Below, one piece after another: positions 6,926 to 14,797 of a stretch of DNA of 34,651 nt. A model generated the notes under the pieces. That model had not been told where the DNA came from, ran no database searches, and was given only the letters and a program-made list of their open reading frames with translations. How positions within the stretch are numbered: the first letter of the stretch is position 1; the number at the start of each line of letters is the position of its first letter. The stretch comes from Bacteroidales bacterium (GTDB lineage Bacteria; Bacteroidota; Bacteroidia; Bacteroidales; UBA7960). The position numbers and the translations under genes are program-made. The stretch spans positions 1 to 34,651 of the forward strand of contig PWJC01000030.1 in assembly GCA_003560165.1 (NCBI GenBank), written 5' to 3'.

Positions 6926-8110
6926 TCAGATGTAATTGAGGCTGACTGTTTTGAGGAATTTTTCTTCCAGTATGCGGGCGATCCTTTTCACCACCGATCG
7001 CCTGATCTCCAGCTCCACCGGCAGGTTGGGGTCCTGGTGGGCCACATTAACGGCCGTGCCGGCCAGCAGGGGGATCTCGTCGCTGTCAAGGATTTTTTTC
7101 ACGATCAGGTCGGCCGGTCCGTTGCCCAGCTGGGTGCGGGGGCTGTAGTTATCGAGAATTCCGGCGGTTTTGCTCAGCGTCAGGATGCCTTCGGTAACCA
7201 GGTCAATGTCTTTCATCTTCGAAACAGGGGGCAGCTCGGGGTCCTCAAATTCGAGGGTGTCCTCAATGGGAGTGCCGAGTTCTCTCGAAACGATGTCGGC
7301 CGTAGTTCCTCCGCACAATATCTTCTCTCCCCTGAACTCTTTGACCGTCCGTGCCAGCTCGGGGTCTTTCTCCTTTTCGAATGGGGGGCCCGAACACAGC
7401 AGCAGACGGCGGGGATCACGGCAATAGACCACCACCACGCTGGTGTCGTCCTTGGGCTGGTATCCGTCATTGGCGTGGGCCTTGTTCACGATCAGCGAAG
7501 CCAGTCTGGCGGCCGAGATGCCCGGCTGTTCGTCGATGAGGCCGGCGACCATCTTCTCGACATTTTCCAGCCCCCATCCCAGCAGATACTTTCCCCGGCC
7601 CAGCCCCGATTGGGTGACCCCGTCGCTCATAATCACGATACGGTCTTCTTTTCTGACAACAAGCGAACAGGCCTTGATCTCCTTGCCTGCGTTGTCACGT
7701 CCTTCCAGGGTATATACCTCCCAGTCAGGTCTGTACTGCTCATGTCCCCTCATGATGATGCAGTCGGGATTGTCGTAGTTCAGGATATTGGTTTTCCCGT
7801 TCTCTTCAATATCGACCACTGTAAAGGTGGAATAGCTGATCTTGCGTTCGCTGCATACCGGCAGGGTGTTCATGATGATTTCGGCACCGCTGCGGACATC
7901 CTTGTGCTCTTTGGTGAAATTAAGGGCCATGGTGGCGGTGAGGGTGGCCAGGAGGTTGGCCTTTACCCCGTGGCCCATACCATCGGAAAGCACCGCTACG
8001 GTGCGGCCTTCCTCCTTTACTTTTTCCGAAAGGAATACATCGCCGCAAATGCGTTCGCCGCTGTGGTTTTTCTGTGCGGACCCCACTTCTATGTAGAAAG
8101 GTTCTGTCAT
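6926..8110 (-). CDS. SpoIIE/PP2C-like protein phosphatase with conserved C-terminal extension
   Basis: A 394-aa protein. Residues about 1-235 form a SpoIIE-type PPM serine/threonine phosphatase: CGDVFL (D24), AVLSDGMGHG (D43 region), IVIMSDGVTQSG and PKDDTSVVVVY give the metal-binding aspartates in order. About 160 further residues, including ILCGGTTADIVSREL and a tail rich in charged helices, are not part of the phosphatase fold, and I cannot assign them. There is no membrane segment. It lies 47 bp downstream of the PAS-containing sensory hydrogenase gene in the same direction. Group C sensory [FeFe]-hydrogenases are known to be encoded beside such phosphatases. The likely job is to turn the sensor's redox/H2 state into dephosphorylation of an unknown target. 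Confidence 0.85.
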   Translation of the reverse strand: MTEPFYIEVGSAQKNHSGERICGDVFLSEKVKEEGRTVAVLSDGMGHGVKANLLATLTATMALNFTKEHKDVRSGAEIIMNTLPVCSERKISYSTFTVVDIEENGKTNILNYDNPDCIIMRGHEQYRPDWEVYTLEGRDNAGKEIKACSLVVRKEDRIVIMSDGVTQSGLGRGKYLLGWGLENVEKMVAGLIDEQPGISAARLASLIVNKAHANDGYQPKDDTSVVVVYCRDPRRLLLCSGPPFEKEKDPELARTVKEFRGEKILCGGTTADIVSRELGTPIEDTLEFEDPELPPVSKMKDIDLVTEGILTLSKTAGILDNYSPRTQLGNGPADLIVKKILDSDEIPLLAGTAVNVAHQDPNLPVELEIRRSVVKRIARILEEKFLKTVSLNYI

Positions 8111-8157
8111 ATGGCCGTGCTCATCCCCTGTTTCCGGGATACCGCGATGGGGTGGTG

Positions 8158-10005
8158 TTATTTGGTTTTTTTGAAGGTCCCGATGATGGAGTTCAGCATT
8201 TTTTCGGTCACGCTGGCTCCTTCACCAAGGGAAAACGCAATGTTCTGAACCATTTTCAGGTTTTCGTCGATCACCTCGTTTACCCGGTTCACGATCTCCT
8301 CCTGCCTGACCTCGGCAACGTACATGTCGCGGAAAACCCCGCCCACCACCTTCCCGGGCTTTAATGAGTAAATGCTTACGTTCAGCAGCCGCTCGCCGTG
8401 ATGAACGTCTTTGCCTACAATGTTCTCATCGTTTTCGAGCACATAGGTAAACAGGTTGTAGATGGTGTGTGGCAACAGGCTCTTCAGGTCGGCCCCCGAC
8501 AGCCCCGGAATCACTTCGTTGATCATTTCGGCGTCCTCGCCCAACACCTTGATGAAGCTGTTGTTCGATTCAATGACCTTTAGCTTGTCATCTACAATAA
8601 CCGCTGCCGAAGGAAGATTTTTAAGCAGGGCGGAAGTGGTTTCGGAAGTTTGCCTGATCTTCTGGTTTTCCTCCACCAGGTTTTTTTCTTTCTCCAATAG
8701 GCTTTCCTGCTGTTTTTTCAGTTTCTCGTTGTTGTTTTTCAGGGTTTTGATGTACTCCTGCTTTTTTTTCAGCGAATAATTCAGGCAGATGTCGGGTTTG
8801 CTGAGCCCCTGGCTGATGGAGGCGGCAAAATCGCGGCAACTCCTGAAACCGCATGCCGTGCAGGCGGCATTGTCGTCGGGGCTTTTGCCCAGGCTTTTCA
8901 TGATCTCCTCTACCTGTTCGCTGTCGGGAGCTGGCAGACGCTGGTCGTCGCGGACAAAGCCCCGGCTCAGATCGAGTTGCAGGTAAGTCTCCATGTCTTT
9001 TTCCCACTGTTTTTTGTCAAAATCCTTCAGCCGTTTGTGGGCATAATCGACCACCATGGTGCGCCTGAGGTATTTGTTCGAACGTTCGGTGTTGCCGGGT
9101 CCGGTCAGGCAGCCTGCATGGTAGAACGCATTGAAATGCTTCTTCAGGTTCTCGGTATGACGGTTGAACTCTTCGGCCGCATCCATCATCTTGTTCCTCC
9201 CCTCCACGGTGATCACCTTTCCGTGCATCAGGCTTTCGTTGAGCCCGGCGGCATAAACGATGCCGTTGCTAATGGGGTAAAGCGAACCCAGGTATCCGAT
9301 GGGGGGGTCAAAGTCCGAATACTCCACCCTGGATTCCTTGATCTGGAAACGGTCGAACAACTCCCTGAGTTCGCGAAAGGTGAGCACGGCATCTACCTTT
9401 CCCTCCCTGTCATAGAGCCCGGCTTCGTGCTTTGCCGACAGGCATGGCCCGAAATAGACCACCCCGACGTCTTTTCCGAATGCCTTGCGTACCACCCTGG
9501 CAGTGGCTGTCATGGGGGTCACGATGGGGGCCAGGTTGTCGGTAAGTCCGGGATAGAATTTTTCAATGCAGGAGACCAGGGTGGGGCAGTTGGCCAGCAA
9601 ATAATACTTGCCCCTGAAGTCGGACAGCAGTTCGTGGTATTTGCGGGCCACCAGGTCTACCCCAAAAGATACCTCGTTGACGTAGTGAAATCCCAGGGAG
9701 CGGATCATCTCCACGAACTTGCGGTAATCGGTAATGTCGGGGAATTCACCACTGATGGTAGGGTCGACAATGGCGGCCAGTTTCCGGCCAGACTGCAGCA
9801 TGTCAACCGTTAGTTCCAGTTCGCTGGTGTGCGAAACGGCATTGGACGCACAAACCCACAGGCAACTGCCACAGCCGATGCAGCGGTCGTGGTCCACAAC
9901 CGGCATTTCGTCACTGCTTCGGATCAAGATTGCTTTTACCGGGCAAGTCCTGATGCAGGCATAGGATTTGGTGCAGCGCGTGTGGTCGATCTCAATGATT
10001 CGCAT
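8158..10005 (-). CDS. Sensory [FeFe]-hydrogenase-like protein with PAS domain (group C type)
   Basis: A 615-aa cytoplasmic protein. Order: ferredoxin-like domain with two 4Fe-4S motifs (residues 11-21, 42-52); hydrogenase large-domain homologue (about 70-345); FeS domain CX2CGX4C...C (C382, C385, C390, C407); coiled coil (412-455); PAS domain (about 458-560); short helical tail. The first cluster motif is CTKSYACIRTCP, with Ser14 where the second Cys is expected. The H-cluster loops are altered: L1 is LANCP (C140; the proton-transfer Cys is Asn), L2 is FGPC (C188), and L3 is FYHAGCLTGPG, with C299 but no upstream Cys (Tyr295/His296 instead). One 4Fe-subcluster ligand thus appears lost. It is probably a redox or H2 sensor rather than a catalyst, acting through the adjacent phosphatase. 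It is clearly paralogous to the kinase-fused sensor at 14798. Confidence 0.88.
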   Translation of the reverse strand: MRIIEIDHTRCTKSYACIRTCPVKAILIRSSDEMPVVDHDRCIGCGSCLWVCASNAVSHTSELELTVDMLQSGRKLAAIVDPTISGEFPDITDYRKFVEMIRSLGFHYVNEVSFGVDLVARKYHELLSDFRGKYYLLANCPTLVSCIEKFYPGLTDNLAPIVTPMTATARVVRKAFGKDVGVVYFGPCLSAKHEAGLYDREGKVDAVLTFRELRELFDRFQIKESRVEYSDFDPPIGYLGSLYPISNGIVYAAGLNESLMHGKVITVEGRNKMMDAAEEFNRHTENLKKHFNAFYHAGCLTGPGNTERSNKYLRRTMVVDYAHKRLKDFDKKQWEKDMETYLQLDLSRGFVRDDQRLPAPDSEQVEEIMKSLGKSPDDNAACTACGFRSCRDFAASISQGLSKPDICLNYSLKKKQEYIKTLKNNNEKLKKQQESLLEKEKNLVEENQKIRQTSETTSALLKNLPSAAVIVDDKLKVIESNNSFIKVLGEDAEMINEVIPGLSGADLKSLLPHTIYNLFTYVLENDENIVGKDVHHGERLLNVSIYSLKPGKVVGGVFRDMYVAEVRQEEIVNRVNEVIDENLKMVQNIAFSLGEGASVTEKMLNSIIGTFKKTK

Positions 10006-10034
10006 ACTTTTTCTGAATCGTTAGCGCATGAAAC

Positions 10035-10289
10035 TTAAGCTCCGAGGTGGGTGTCCAGCAGTTCGGTCACCTGAGCGGGATCTGCCCTCAGGTGTTTGGT
10101 TTCCCCAATTGTCAATACCGGCCCTTTGTCGCATTGCCCGAAACAGTGGGAGCCCTTGAACACTACGGCATCTTCCAGCCCCCTGTCTCTCAGGTATTGC
10201 CTGATGATCCCGAGGGCAATTTTATTGCCCCTGGAAAAACAGCTGCTGCCCATGCAGATAACGATCTCCGTTTTCATTTTCCGGTTCAT
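10035..10289 (-). CDS. Thioredoxin-like [2Fe-2S] ferredoxin (NuoE C-terminal-domain type)
   Basis: A small protein (84 aa from ATG 10289; 80 aa from the alternative ATG 10277) with the cysteine pattern of thioredoxin-fold [2Fe-2S] domains: CMGSSC near the N-terminus and CFGQC about 30 residues later. It matches the C-terminal half of NuoE/HydC without the N-terminal helical bundle. An in-frame TTG at 10295 exists but is less likely. It is the first gene of the minus-strand operon, 29 bp before the PAS-containing sensory hydrogenase, and divergent from hydC. It may shuttle electrons to the sensor or to HydB; that is inference from position. Confidence 0.85.
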   Translation of the reverse strand: MNRKMKTEIVICMGSSCFSRGNKIALGIIRQYLRDRGLEDAVVFKGSHCFGQCDKGPVLTIGETKHLRADPAQVTELLDTHLGA

Positions 10290-10339
10290 GGCCAAAGGAT
10301 AATTTGTGGCATTCGGAATCCAAACTTCCCGATAAATAA

Positions 10340-10347
10340 CAAAAATA
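10340..10347 (-). promoter_or_regulatory. Candidate Bacteroidota -7 promoter element for the sensor/phosphatase operon
   Basis: On the minus strand the octamer TATTTTTG matches TAnnTTTG. It lies about 50 bp upstream of the first minus-strand gene of the divergent pair. No good -33 TTTG is visible at the usual distance, so confidence is moderate. Confidence 0.4.
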
Positions 10348-10484
10348 CAGAAAGCTTTCCAGATAATCAGTTAATTCCTTCACATCTTGGGTAAAATTAT
10401 TTCTGCAAAGGTTTTATATTGATCATTGTTAGTCGGGATACCCGGTTTTAAGGCTTTAAACTAGGCAAAAAACAATATTTTGCT

Positions 10485-10492
10485 TATTTTTG
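10485..10492 (+). promoter_or_regulatory. Candidate Bacteroidota -7 promoter element for hydCBA
   Basis: The octamer TATTTTTG fits TAnnTTTG and is the same octamer as the candidate for the divergent operon. It implies a leader of roughly 90 nt before hydC. The -33 element is not clear. The remainder of the roughly 300-bp divergent region (10290-10587) is AT-rich with no ORF. Confidence 0.4.
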
Positions 10493-10554
10493 CTGGAACG
10501 GATTTGGCCGTTTAACTTCTTGATATCAATATATTTTCTACTTTTAACGGCATA

Positions 10555-10572
10555 TTGTGAAATTTGTATCAA
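10555..10572 (+). promoter_or_regulatory. Possible degenerate Rex-type site upstream of hydC
   Basis: TTGTGAAATTTGTATCAA has one perfect Rex-like half (TTGTGAA) and, after 4 bp, a poor second half (GTATCAA against TTCACAA, 4 of 7 matching). It lies 16-33 bp before the hydC start codon. Rex is encoded downstream in the same gene set, so regulation is plausible, but the symmetry is weak. Confidence 0.25.
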
Positions 10573-10587
10573 CATAAACAGGGCGTC

Positions 10588-11067
10588 ATGCAGGATTCAT
10601 TCGATCTGGCGAAGACCTTTGAGCAATACCCGAATCACCGGCGGGAAGATCTGATACCCTTATTGCAAAGCGTACAGGATGCCCGGGGGTATTTGTCTGA
10701 AGACATCATTTCGGCCGTGGGTAATTACCTCGGCATCAGCATAAACAAGATTTATGGGGTTGCTACTTTTTACGATAATTTCCGATTCGGTCCGGTGGGC
10801 AGGTACCATATCCGGGTCTGCCATGGCACGGCCTGTCATGTGGGTAGGGCCGAAACCCTGATCAGGGAACTGGAAAAGTTGTTGAAGATCGCCAATGGGG
10901 AAACAGACAAGGAAGGGCTGTTCAGCCTCGAAGTGGTCAGTTGCCTGGGCGCCTGCGGACTGTCTCCCCTGATAGAGGTAAACCAGGCCTATTACAGCCA
11001 CATGAATCCGGAAAAGCTGAGGGAGCTTCTGGAGTCATTCAGGGAAGAAGAAAATATACAATCATGA
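10588..11067 (+). CDS. hydC: NuoE-like [2Fe-2S] subunit of trimeric [FeFe]-hydrogenase (HydC)
   Basis: A 159-aa subunit with a helical N-terminal bundle (DLIPLLQSVQDARGYLSE, typical of NuoE/HydC) and a thioredoxin-like domain with the four [2Fe-2S] ligands C78, C83, C119 and C123 (VCHGTACHVG and SCLGACGLSP). In HydABC/HndABCD hydrogenases this subunit passes electrons to or from the flavin subunit. The ATG at 10588 is preferred over an in-frame TTG at 10564. Its stop overlaps the hydB start as ATGA (11064-11067), indicating coupled translation. The NuoE family would also fit formate dehydrogenase or complex I, but the adjacent hydB and hydA fix the assignment. Confidence 0.93.
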   Translation: MQDSFDLAKTFEQYPNHRREDLIPLLQSVQDARGYLSEDIISAVGNYLGISINKIYGVATFYDNFRFGPVGRYHIRVCHGTACHVGRAETLIRELEKLLKIANGETDKEGLFSLEVVSCLGACGLSPLIEVNQAYYSHMNPEKLRELLESFREEENIQS

Positions 11068-13013
11068 CCTTACGAACTTCCAGTGAAATCAGGGAATTTC
11101 TGATCAACCAGGTTTTACTCGACCCACAGAGGGATACCGGGGCCGGACTGAAGAAGGAATTGTCCTACATCGGTGGCGAACGGGTGCACCAACCGCTGAT
11201 TTACGTCGGGATGGCCAGTTGCGGCCGGATTGCCGGTGCCGGGGCCACCTACCAGGCCATCGCCGCTTACCTGGCCGAACACGGTCATCAGGCAACCCTG
11301 GTGGAAGGCGGCTGCGTAGGCTATTGCGCAGCGGAACCCCTGGTCGATATCCAGCTGCCCGGAAAAGCCAGACTCTCCTTTTCCGGTGTCACGTCCGAAA
11401 AAGTAGGCCCCCTGCTGGATGAGGTGTTGAACGATCACCTGCCCGACCTCCCCCTGATCGGGCAGTACAAAAGTGCCCTGCTGCAACATTGGGAGAAGGT
11501 CCCATTTGTTAACGACCATCCGTTTTTTGTTCACCAGCGCCGCATATTGCTCGAACACTGCGGACTGATCGACCCTGGGTCGGTGACTGCCTTCATCGCC
11601 AGGGGCGGATACTGGTCATTTGCCGATTCCATTTCGAGGCATACTCCCGCCCAGGTATGCGAACTCGTTGAGAAAAGCGGATTGGCCGGCCGCGGCGGCG
11701 GCGGCTACCCTACCGGCCAAAAATGGGCCACTGCCCTCCGGACCCCTGGCGACCAGAAGTTTTTTGTCTGCAATGCCGTGGAGAGCGACCCGGGCAGCTA
11801 CATGAACCGGGCCATTATCGAGAGCAACCCCCATAGGCTGATCGAAGCATCCCTGATCTCGGCCTATGCCATGGGCGCGGGCAGGGTATATCTTTTCATC
11901 CGTGAAGAATTCACCCTTGCCAGGCAGCGGCTCGACCAGGCCATTGCCCAGGCGAGGGAGTACGGCCTTATCGGGCACAACATCCTGGACTCGGGCGTCA
12001 ACATCGATGTGGTGGTAAAAAGCGGGGCCAGGGCCTTTGTATGCGGCGAGGAAACCGCACTGAATAACAGCATCGAAGGGAAAAGGGCCATGCCATCATC
12101 CAAACCTCCTTACCCTGCCGAGAAAGGCTTGTGGGACAAACCCACCATTGTCAACAATGTGGAAACCCTGTTCAATATACCCCTGATCATGAAAAACGGC
12201 CCGGAGTGGTTCCGCAGCCTGGGTACACAGCAAAGCAAGGGGACCAAGCTCTTTACCCTTTCGGGGAAGCTGAAGCGTTATGGAACGGTGGAAGTGGAGA
12301 TGGGCATGAGTTTTCGCGACATTGTGGACAAGATCGGCGGGGGGCTGAAAGACGGACTTACCTTCAAAGCCATTGTCCTTGGCATCAACAGCGGCAGTTA
12401 CATCACCTCCGAAACACTGGACAAAAGAGTGGATTTTGAAGACCTCAGGCAAATGGGTTCCGCTTTGGGCAGCGGAGCCTTTGTCGTGCTCGACCAGGGG
12501 GTCTGCATGGTTAACCTGGCCAGGTTCTTTACGGCATTTTTCAAAAAGGAAAGCTGTGGCAAATGCATCCCCTGCCGGGAAGGCACCGCCAGGATGCTGG
12601 AGGTCATGGAACACGCCACAAAAAGGCCGACCGAAAAAAACTCATTTCAAACCCTGGAACGCTTCAAGGGAGTGATGCAGCTAAAGGGCCTGGCAGCCGT
12701 TTTGCAGGATACTTCACTCTGTTCGTTGGGAAAATCTGCCCCCAATTCCATCATGAACACACTCAAATACTTTAAGGAAGAATTCGATAGCCATATTTTT
12801 GAAAGGGAATGTCCGGCCGGGGTATGCACCGATCTGAGAATATTCCTGATCGATGTGGACGCCTGTACCGGCTGCACCGCCTGTTTTAAAAAATGCCCGG
12901 TCGACGCCATCATCGGCTCCCCGCGCTACCCGCACTTTATTATCGGGGACAAATGCATCGGCTGCGGGAACTGTTATGAAGCCTGCAAGTTCAATGCTGT
13001 TGTCATCAAGTAG
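11064..13013 (+). CDS. hydB: NuoF-like flavin subunit of trimeric [FeFe]-hydrogenase (HydB)
   Basis: A 649-aa subunit that binds FMN and NAD(H). Order: thioredoxin-like domain with C53, C84 and C88 (only three obvious ligands); NuoF core with glycine loop GRGGGGYPTGQKW (about 209-221), NAVESDPGSYMNR (237-249), and CGEETALNNSIEG (327-339); 4Fe-4S site C498-C501-C504 plus C553; two C-terminal 4Fe-4S ferredoxin motifs (C601-C611, C631-C641). This architecture is that of HydB/HndC. Odd point: canonical NuoF reads NADE at the flavin/NADH site, whereas here it reads NAVE, so a usually conserved Asp is Val. The start at 11064 overlaps hydC by 4 bp; hydA follows after 20 bp. Whether the complex bifurcates electrons between NADH and ferredoxin cannot be told from motifs alone. 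Confidence 0.94.
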   Translation: MTLRTSSEIREFLINQVLLDPQRDTGAGLKKELSYIGGERVHQPLIYVGMASCGRIAGAGATYQAIAAYLAEHGHQATLVEGGCVGYCAAEPLVDIQLPGKARLSFSGVTSEKVGPLLDEVLNDHLPDLPLIGQYKSALLQHWEKVPFVNDHPFFVHQRRILLEHCGLIDPGSVTAFIARGGYWSFADSISRHTPAQVCELVEKSGLAGRGGGGYPTGQKWATALRTPGDQKFFVCNAVESDPGSYMNRAIIESNPHRLIEASLISAYAMGAGRVYLFIREEFTLARQRLDQAIAQAREYGLIGHNILDSGVNIDVVVKSGARAFVCGEETALNNSIEGKRAMPSSKPPYPAEKGLWDKPTIVNNVETLFNIPLIMKNGPEWFRSLGTQQSKGTKLFTLSGKLKRYGTVEVEMGMSFRDIVDKIGGGLKDGLTFKAIVLGINSGSYITSETLDKRVDFEDLRQMGSALGSGAFVVLDQGVCMVNLARFFTAFFKKESCGKCIPCREGTARMLEVMEHATKRPTEKNSFQTLERFKGVMQLKGLAAVLQDTSLCSLGKSAPNSIMNTLKYFKEEFDSHIFERECPAGVCTDLRIFLIDVDACTGCTACFKKCPVDAIIGSPRYPHFIIGDKCIGCGNCYEACKFNAVVIK

Positions 13014-13033
13014 AGCAAACCCCAAATCCTGCC

Positions 13034-14761
13034 ATGGAATTCAAGATCGAAGTAAATAACCGACAGATTAGCGTAAGGGAAGGAGACAGCCTGCTGACGG
13101 CCTTGCGCGGGCATGGGTTCAAAATCCCCACCCTTTGCCATATGAACCGTTTTTCACCAACGGGTGCCTGCCGTCTATGTGTGGTTGAGGTGGAAGGCAA
13201 GCGAGATCTGATCACATCCTGTTCCTATCCGGTTGAAGAAGGCATGAAGGTAATGACCAATTCGCAGCGGGTAATCAGGGCAAGAAAGTCTCTGGTAGAG
13301 CTTTTGCTGTCGAATCACCCCGACGATTGCCTCTACTGCCAGCGTAACGGAAATTGCGAGCTGCAGTGGCTTGCCGAGGAGATGAATGTGAGGGAGCGAA
13401 AATATTTCGGGGAAAAGAATACCGCTTTCCCCGACTACTCCAGTACGGCTGTGGCCAGAGAGCCTGCCAAATGTGTTCTTTGCAGCCGCTGTGTGCGCAT
13501 TTGCGAGGAAGTGCAGCTGGTGACGGCCGTCGATTTTATATCGAGGGGCAACCAGACAAAGGTCAACAGTGCGTTTCATAAGGGCCTCAATGTGTCCAGC
13601 TGCATCCACTGCGGGCAATGTGTTCAGGTATGCCCTACCGCCGCCCTGCTCGACATCTCCCACATTGAGAAAGTGCAGGCGGCCCTGGGCAAGGCAGAGC
13701 TCGAGGTGGTCTTTTTCATCAGCCCCTCGGTGGCTGCTTCGGTGGCCGAACACTCAGGCCTCAGGCCCAAACAGGACGTCATGGGCCGCATGGTCGCCGC
13801 ATTGAAACGCTGCGGGGCCTCCCGGGTGTTCGACCTGGGTTATGCCAACGACATCAATATATTGGCCGAGGCCAGGTTGCTGGCAGAGCGGATACGCAAT
13901 AAGGAAGCCCTTCCATTGCTCTCGTCGTGCTGCCCGGCATGGGTGCGTTACGCCGAGGAGTTCAGGCAGGAACTGCTGCCCCGGCTGGCAGGGGTCAAAT
14001 CGCCCCAGCAGATACTGGGCAGCCTGATCAAGACCAAATGGGCCGAAGATGCCGGCCTGAAAGCCGACCATGTGTTCACGGTATCGGTAATGCCCTGCCT
14101 GGCCAAAAAATACGAGGCTTCCCGTGAGGAAAACACCCACAAGGGAGTCTCTGAGGTGGATGCCGTTTTAACGGTCAGGGAGTTCTTCCGCCTGCTCAGA
14201 AGCTTTGGCCTGGAAATTGAGAGCATCGAAGAGGAAGCAGCCGACCCGCCTTTTCACATTTGCTCGGCCTCGGCGTTTAAGCTCGGCTATTCGGGCGGTA
14301 AGGCCGAAGCCGTGGCCAGGGAAACCTTCAGGCTGCTGGGCGGCTCGCCCGCTGAGGGGTTCAGGTTCAATTTGCCAAAAAATACCGCCCTTAAACGCGA
14401 AACCAAAGTCAGCATCGGCGACATCCATATCGGCTTTGCCTGGGCAAGCAGCATTTCGGAAGCGGAGGCTTATTTAAACACCCTGGCCGAAGAAAACCGC
14501 AGTGACATCCATTATGTGGAAGTGATGGCCTGCCTGGAGGGTTGCGCGGGGGGAGGCGGACAGCCTGTCAGCCGGGGCTTTGAAAAAACCAGGGCCAGAA
14601 GGCGGTTGTGTGCCGACATGGAAAAGAACCAGCCGTTCAGGGCGGCAGGTGAACATCCCGGACCTCTGGCCTGCTTTACGGATCACCGCCTGGATACCGG
14701 CAACGAAAGGGCTAATGGGTGGTTAAAACCAAGTTTCAAAAAAAGGAAGGGCCCCCTGTAA
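13034..14761 (+). CDS. hydA: Catalytic [FeFe]-hydrogenase subunit (HydA, group A type)
   Basis: A 575-aa catalytic subunit interconverting H+ and H2. Cluster sites in order: [2Fe-2S] C35, C46, C49, C63; His-Cys 4Fe-4S H95, C99, C102, C108; 4Fe-4S C147-C157 and C190-C200; H-cluster motifs L1 SSCCPAW (C299, C300), L2 VMPCLAKKYE (C355) and L3 VMACLEGCAGGGGQ (C500, C504). All H-cluster ligands and the proton-transfer Cys are present, so it should be active. By hand alignment to Clostridium pasteurianus CpI, which shares almost the same numbering, E279 and R286 are kept but E282 is Leu and S319 is Ala, two positions of the known proton path. The segment LGYSGGKAEAV replaces the usual FGATGGVMEAA. 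It lacks the extra C-terminal [2Fe-2S] domain reported for Thermotoga HydA. Confidence 0.95.
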   Translation: MEFKIEVNNRQISVREGDSLLTALRGHGFKIPTLCHMNRFSPTGACRLCVVEVEGKRDLITSCSYPVEEGMKVMTNSQRVIRARKSLVELLLSNHPDDCLYCQRNGNCELQWLAEEMNVRERKYFGEKNTAFPDYSSTAVAREPAKCVLCSRCVRICEEVQLVTAVDFISRGNQTKVNSAFHKGLNVSSCIHCGQCVQVCPTAALLDISHIEKVQAALGKAELEVVFFISPSVAASVAEHSGLRPKQDVMGRMVAALKRCGASRVFDLGYANDINILAEARLLAERIRNKEALPLLSSCCPAWVRYAEEFRQELLPRLAGVKSPQQILGSLIKTKWAEDAGLKADHVFTVSVMPCLAKKYEASREENTHKGVSEVDAVLTVREFFRLLRSFGLEIESIEEEAADPPFHICSASAFKLGYSGGKAEAVARETFRLLGGSPAEGFRFNLPKNTALKRETKVSIGDIHIGFAWASSISEAEAYLNTLAEENRSDIHYVEVMACLEGCAGGGGQPVSRGFEKTRARRRLCADMEKNQPFRAAGEHPGPLACFTDHRLDTGNERANGWLKPSFKKRKGPL

Positions 14762-14797
14762 AGCGACGCTGTTTGCTGATTGCGGCCGAATGAATAC

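Noticed and set aside
10555-10572. Firm Rex operator upstream of hydC
   Set aside because: Only one half is good; the other matches 4 of 7, so it is reported only as a weak candidate.
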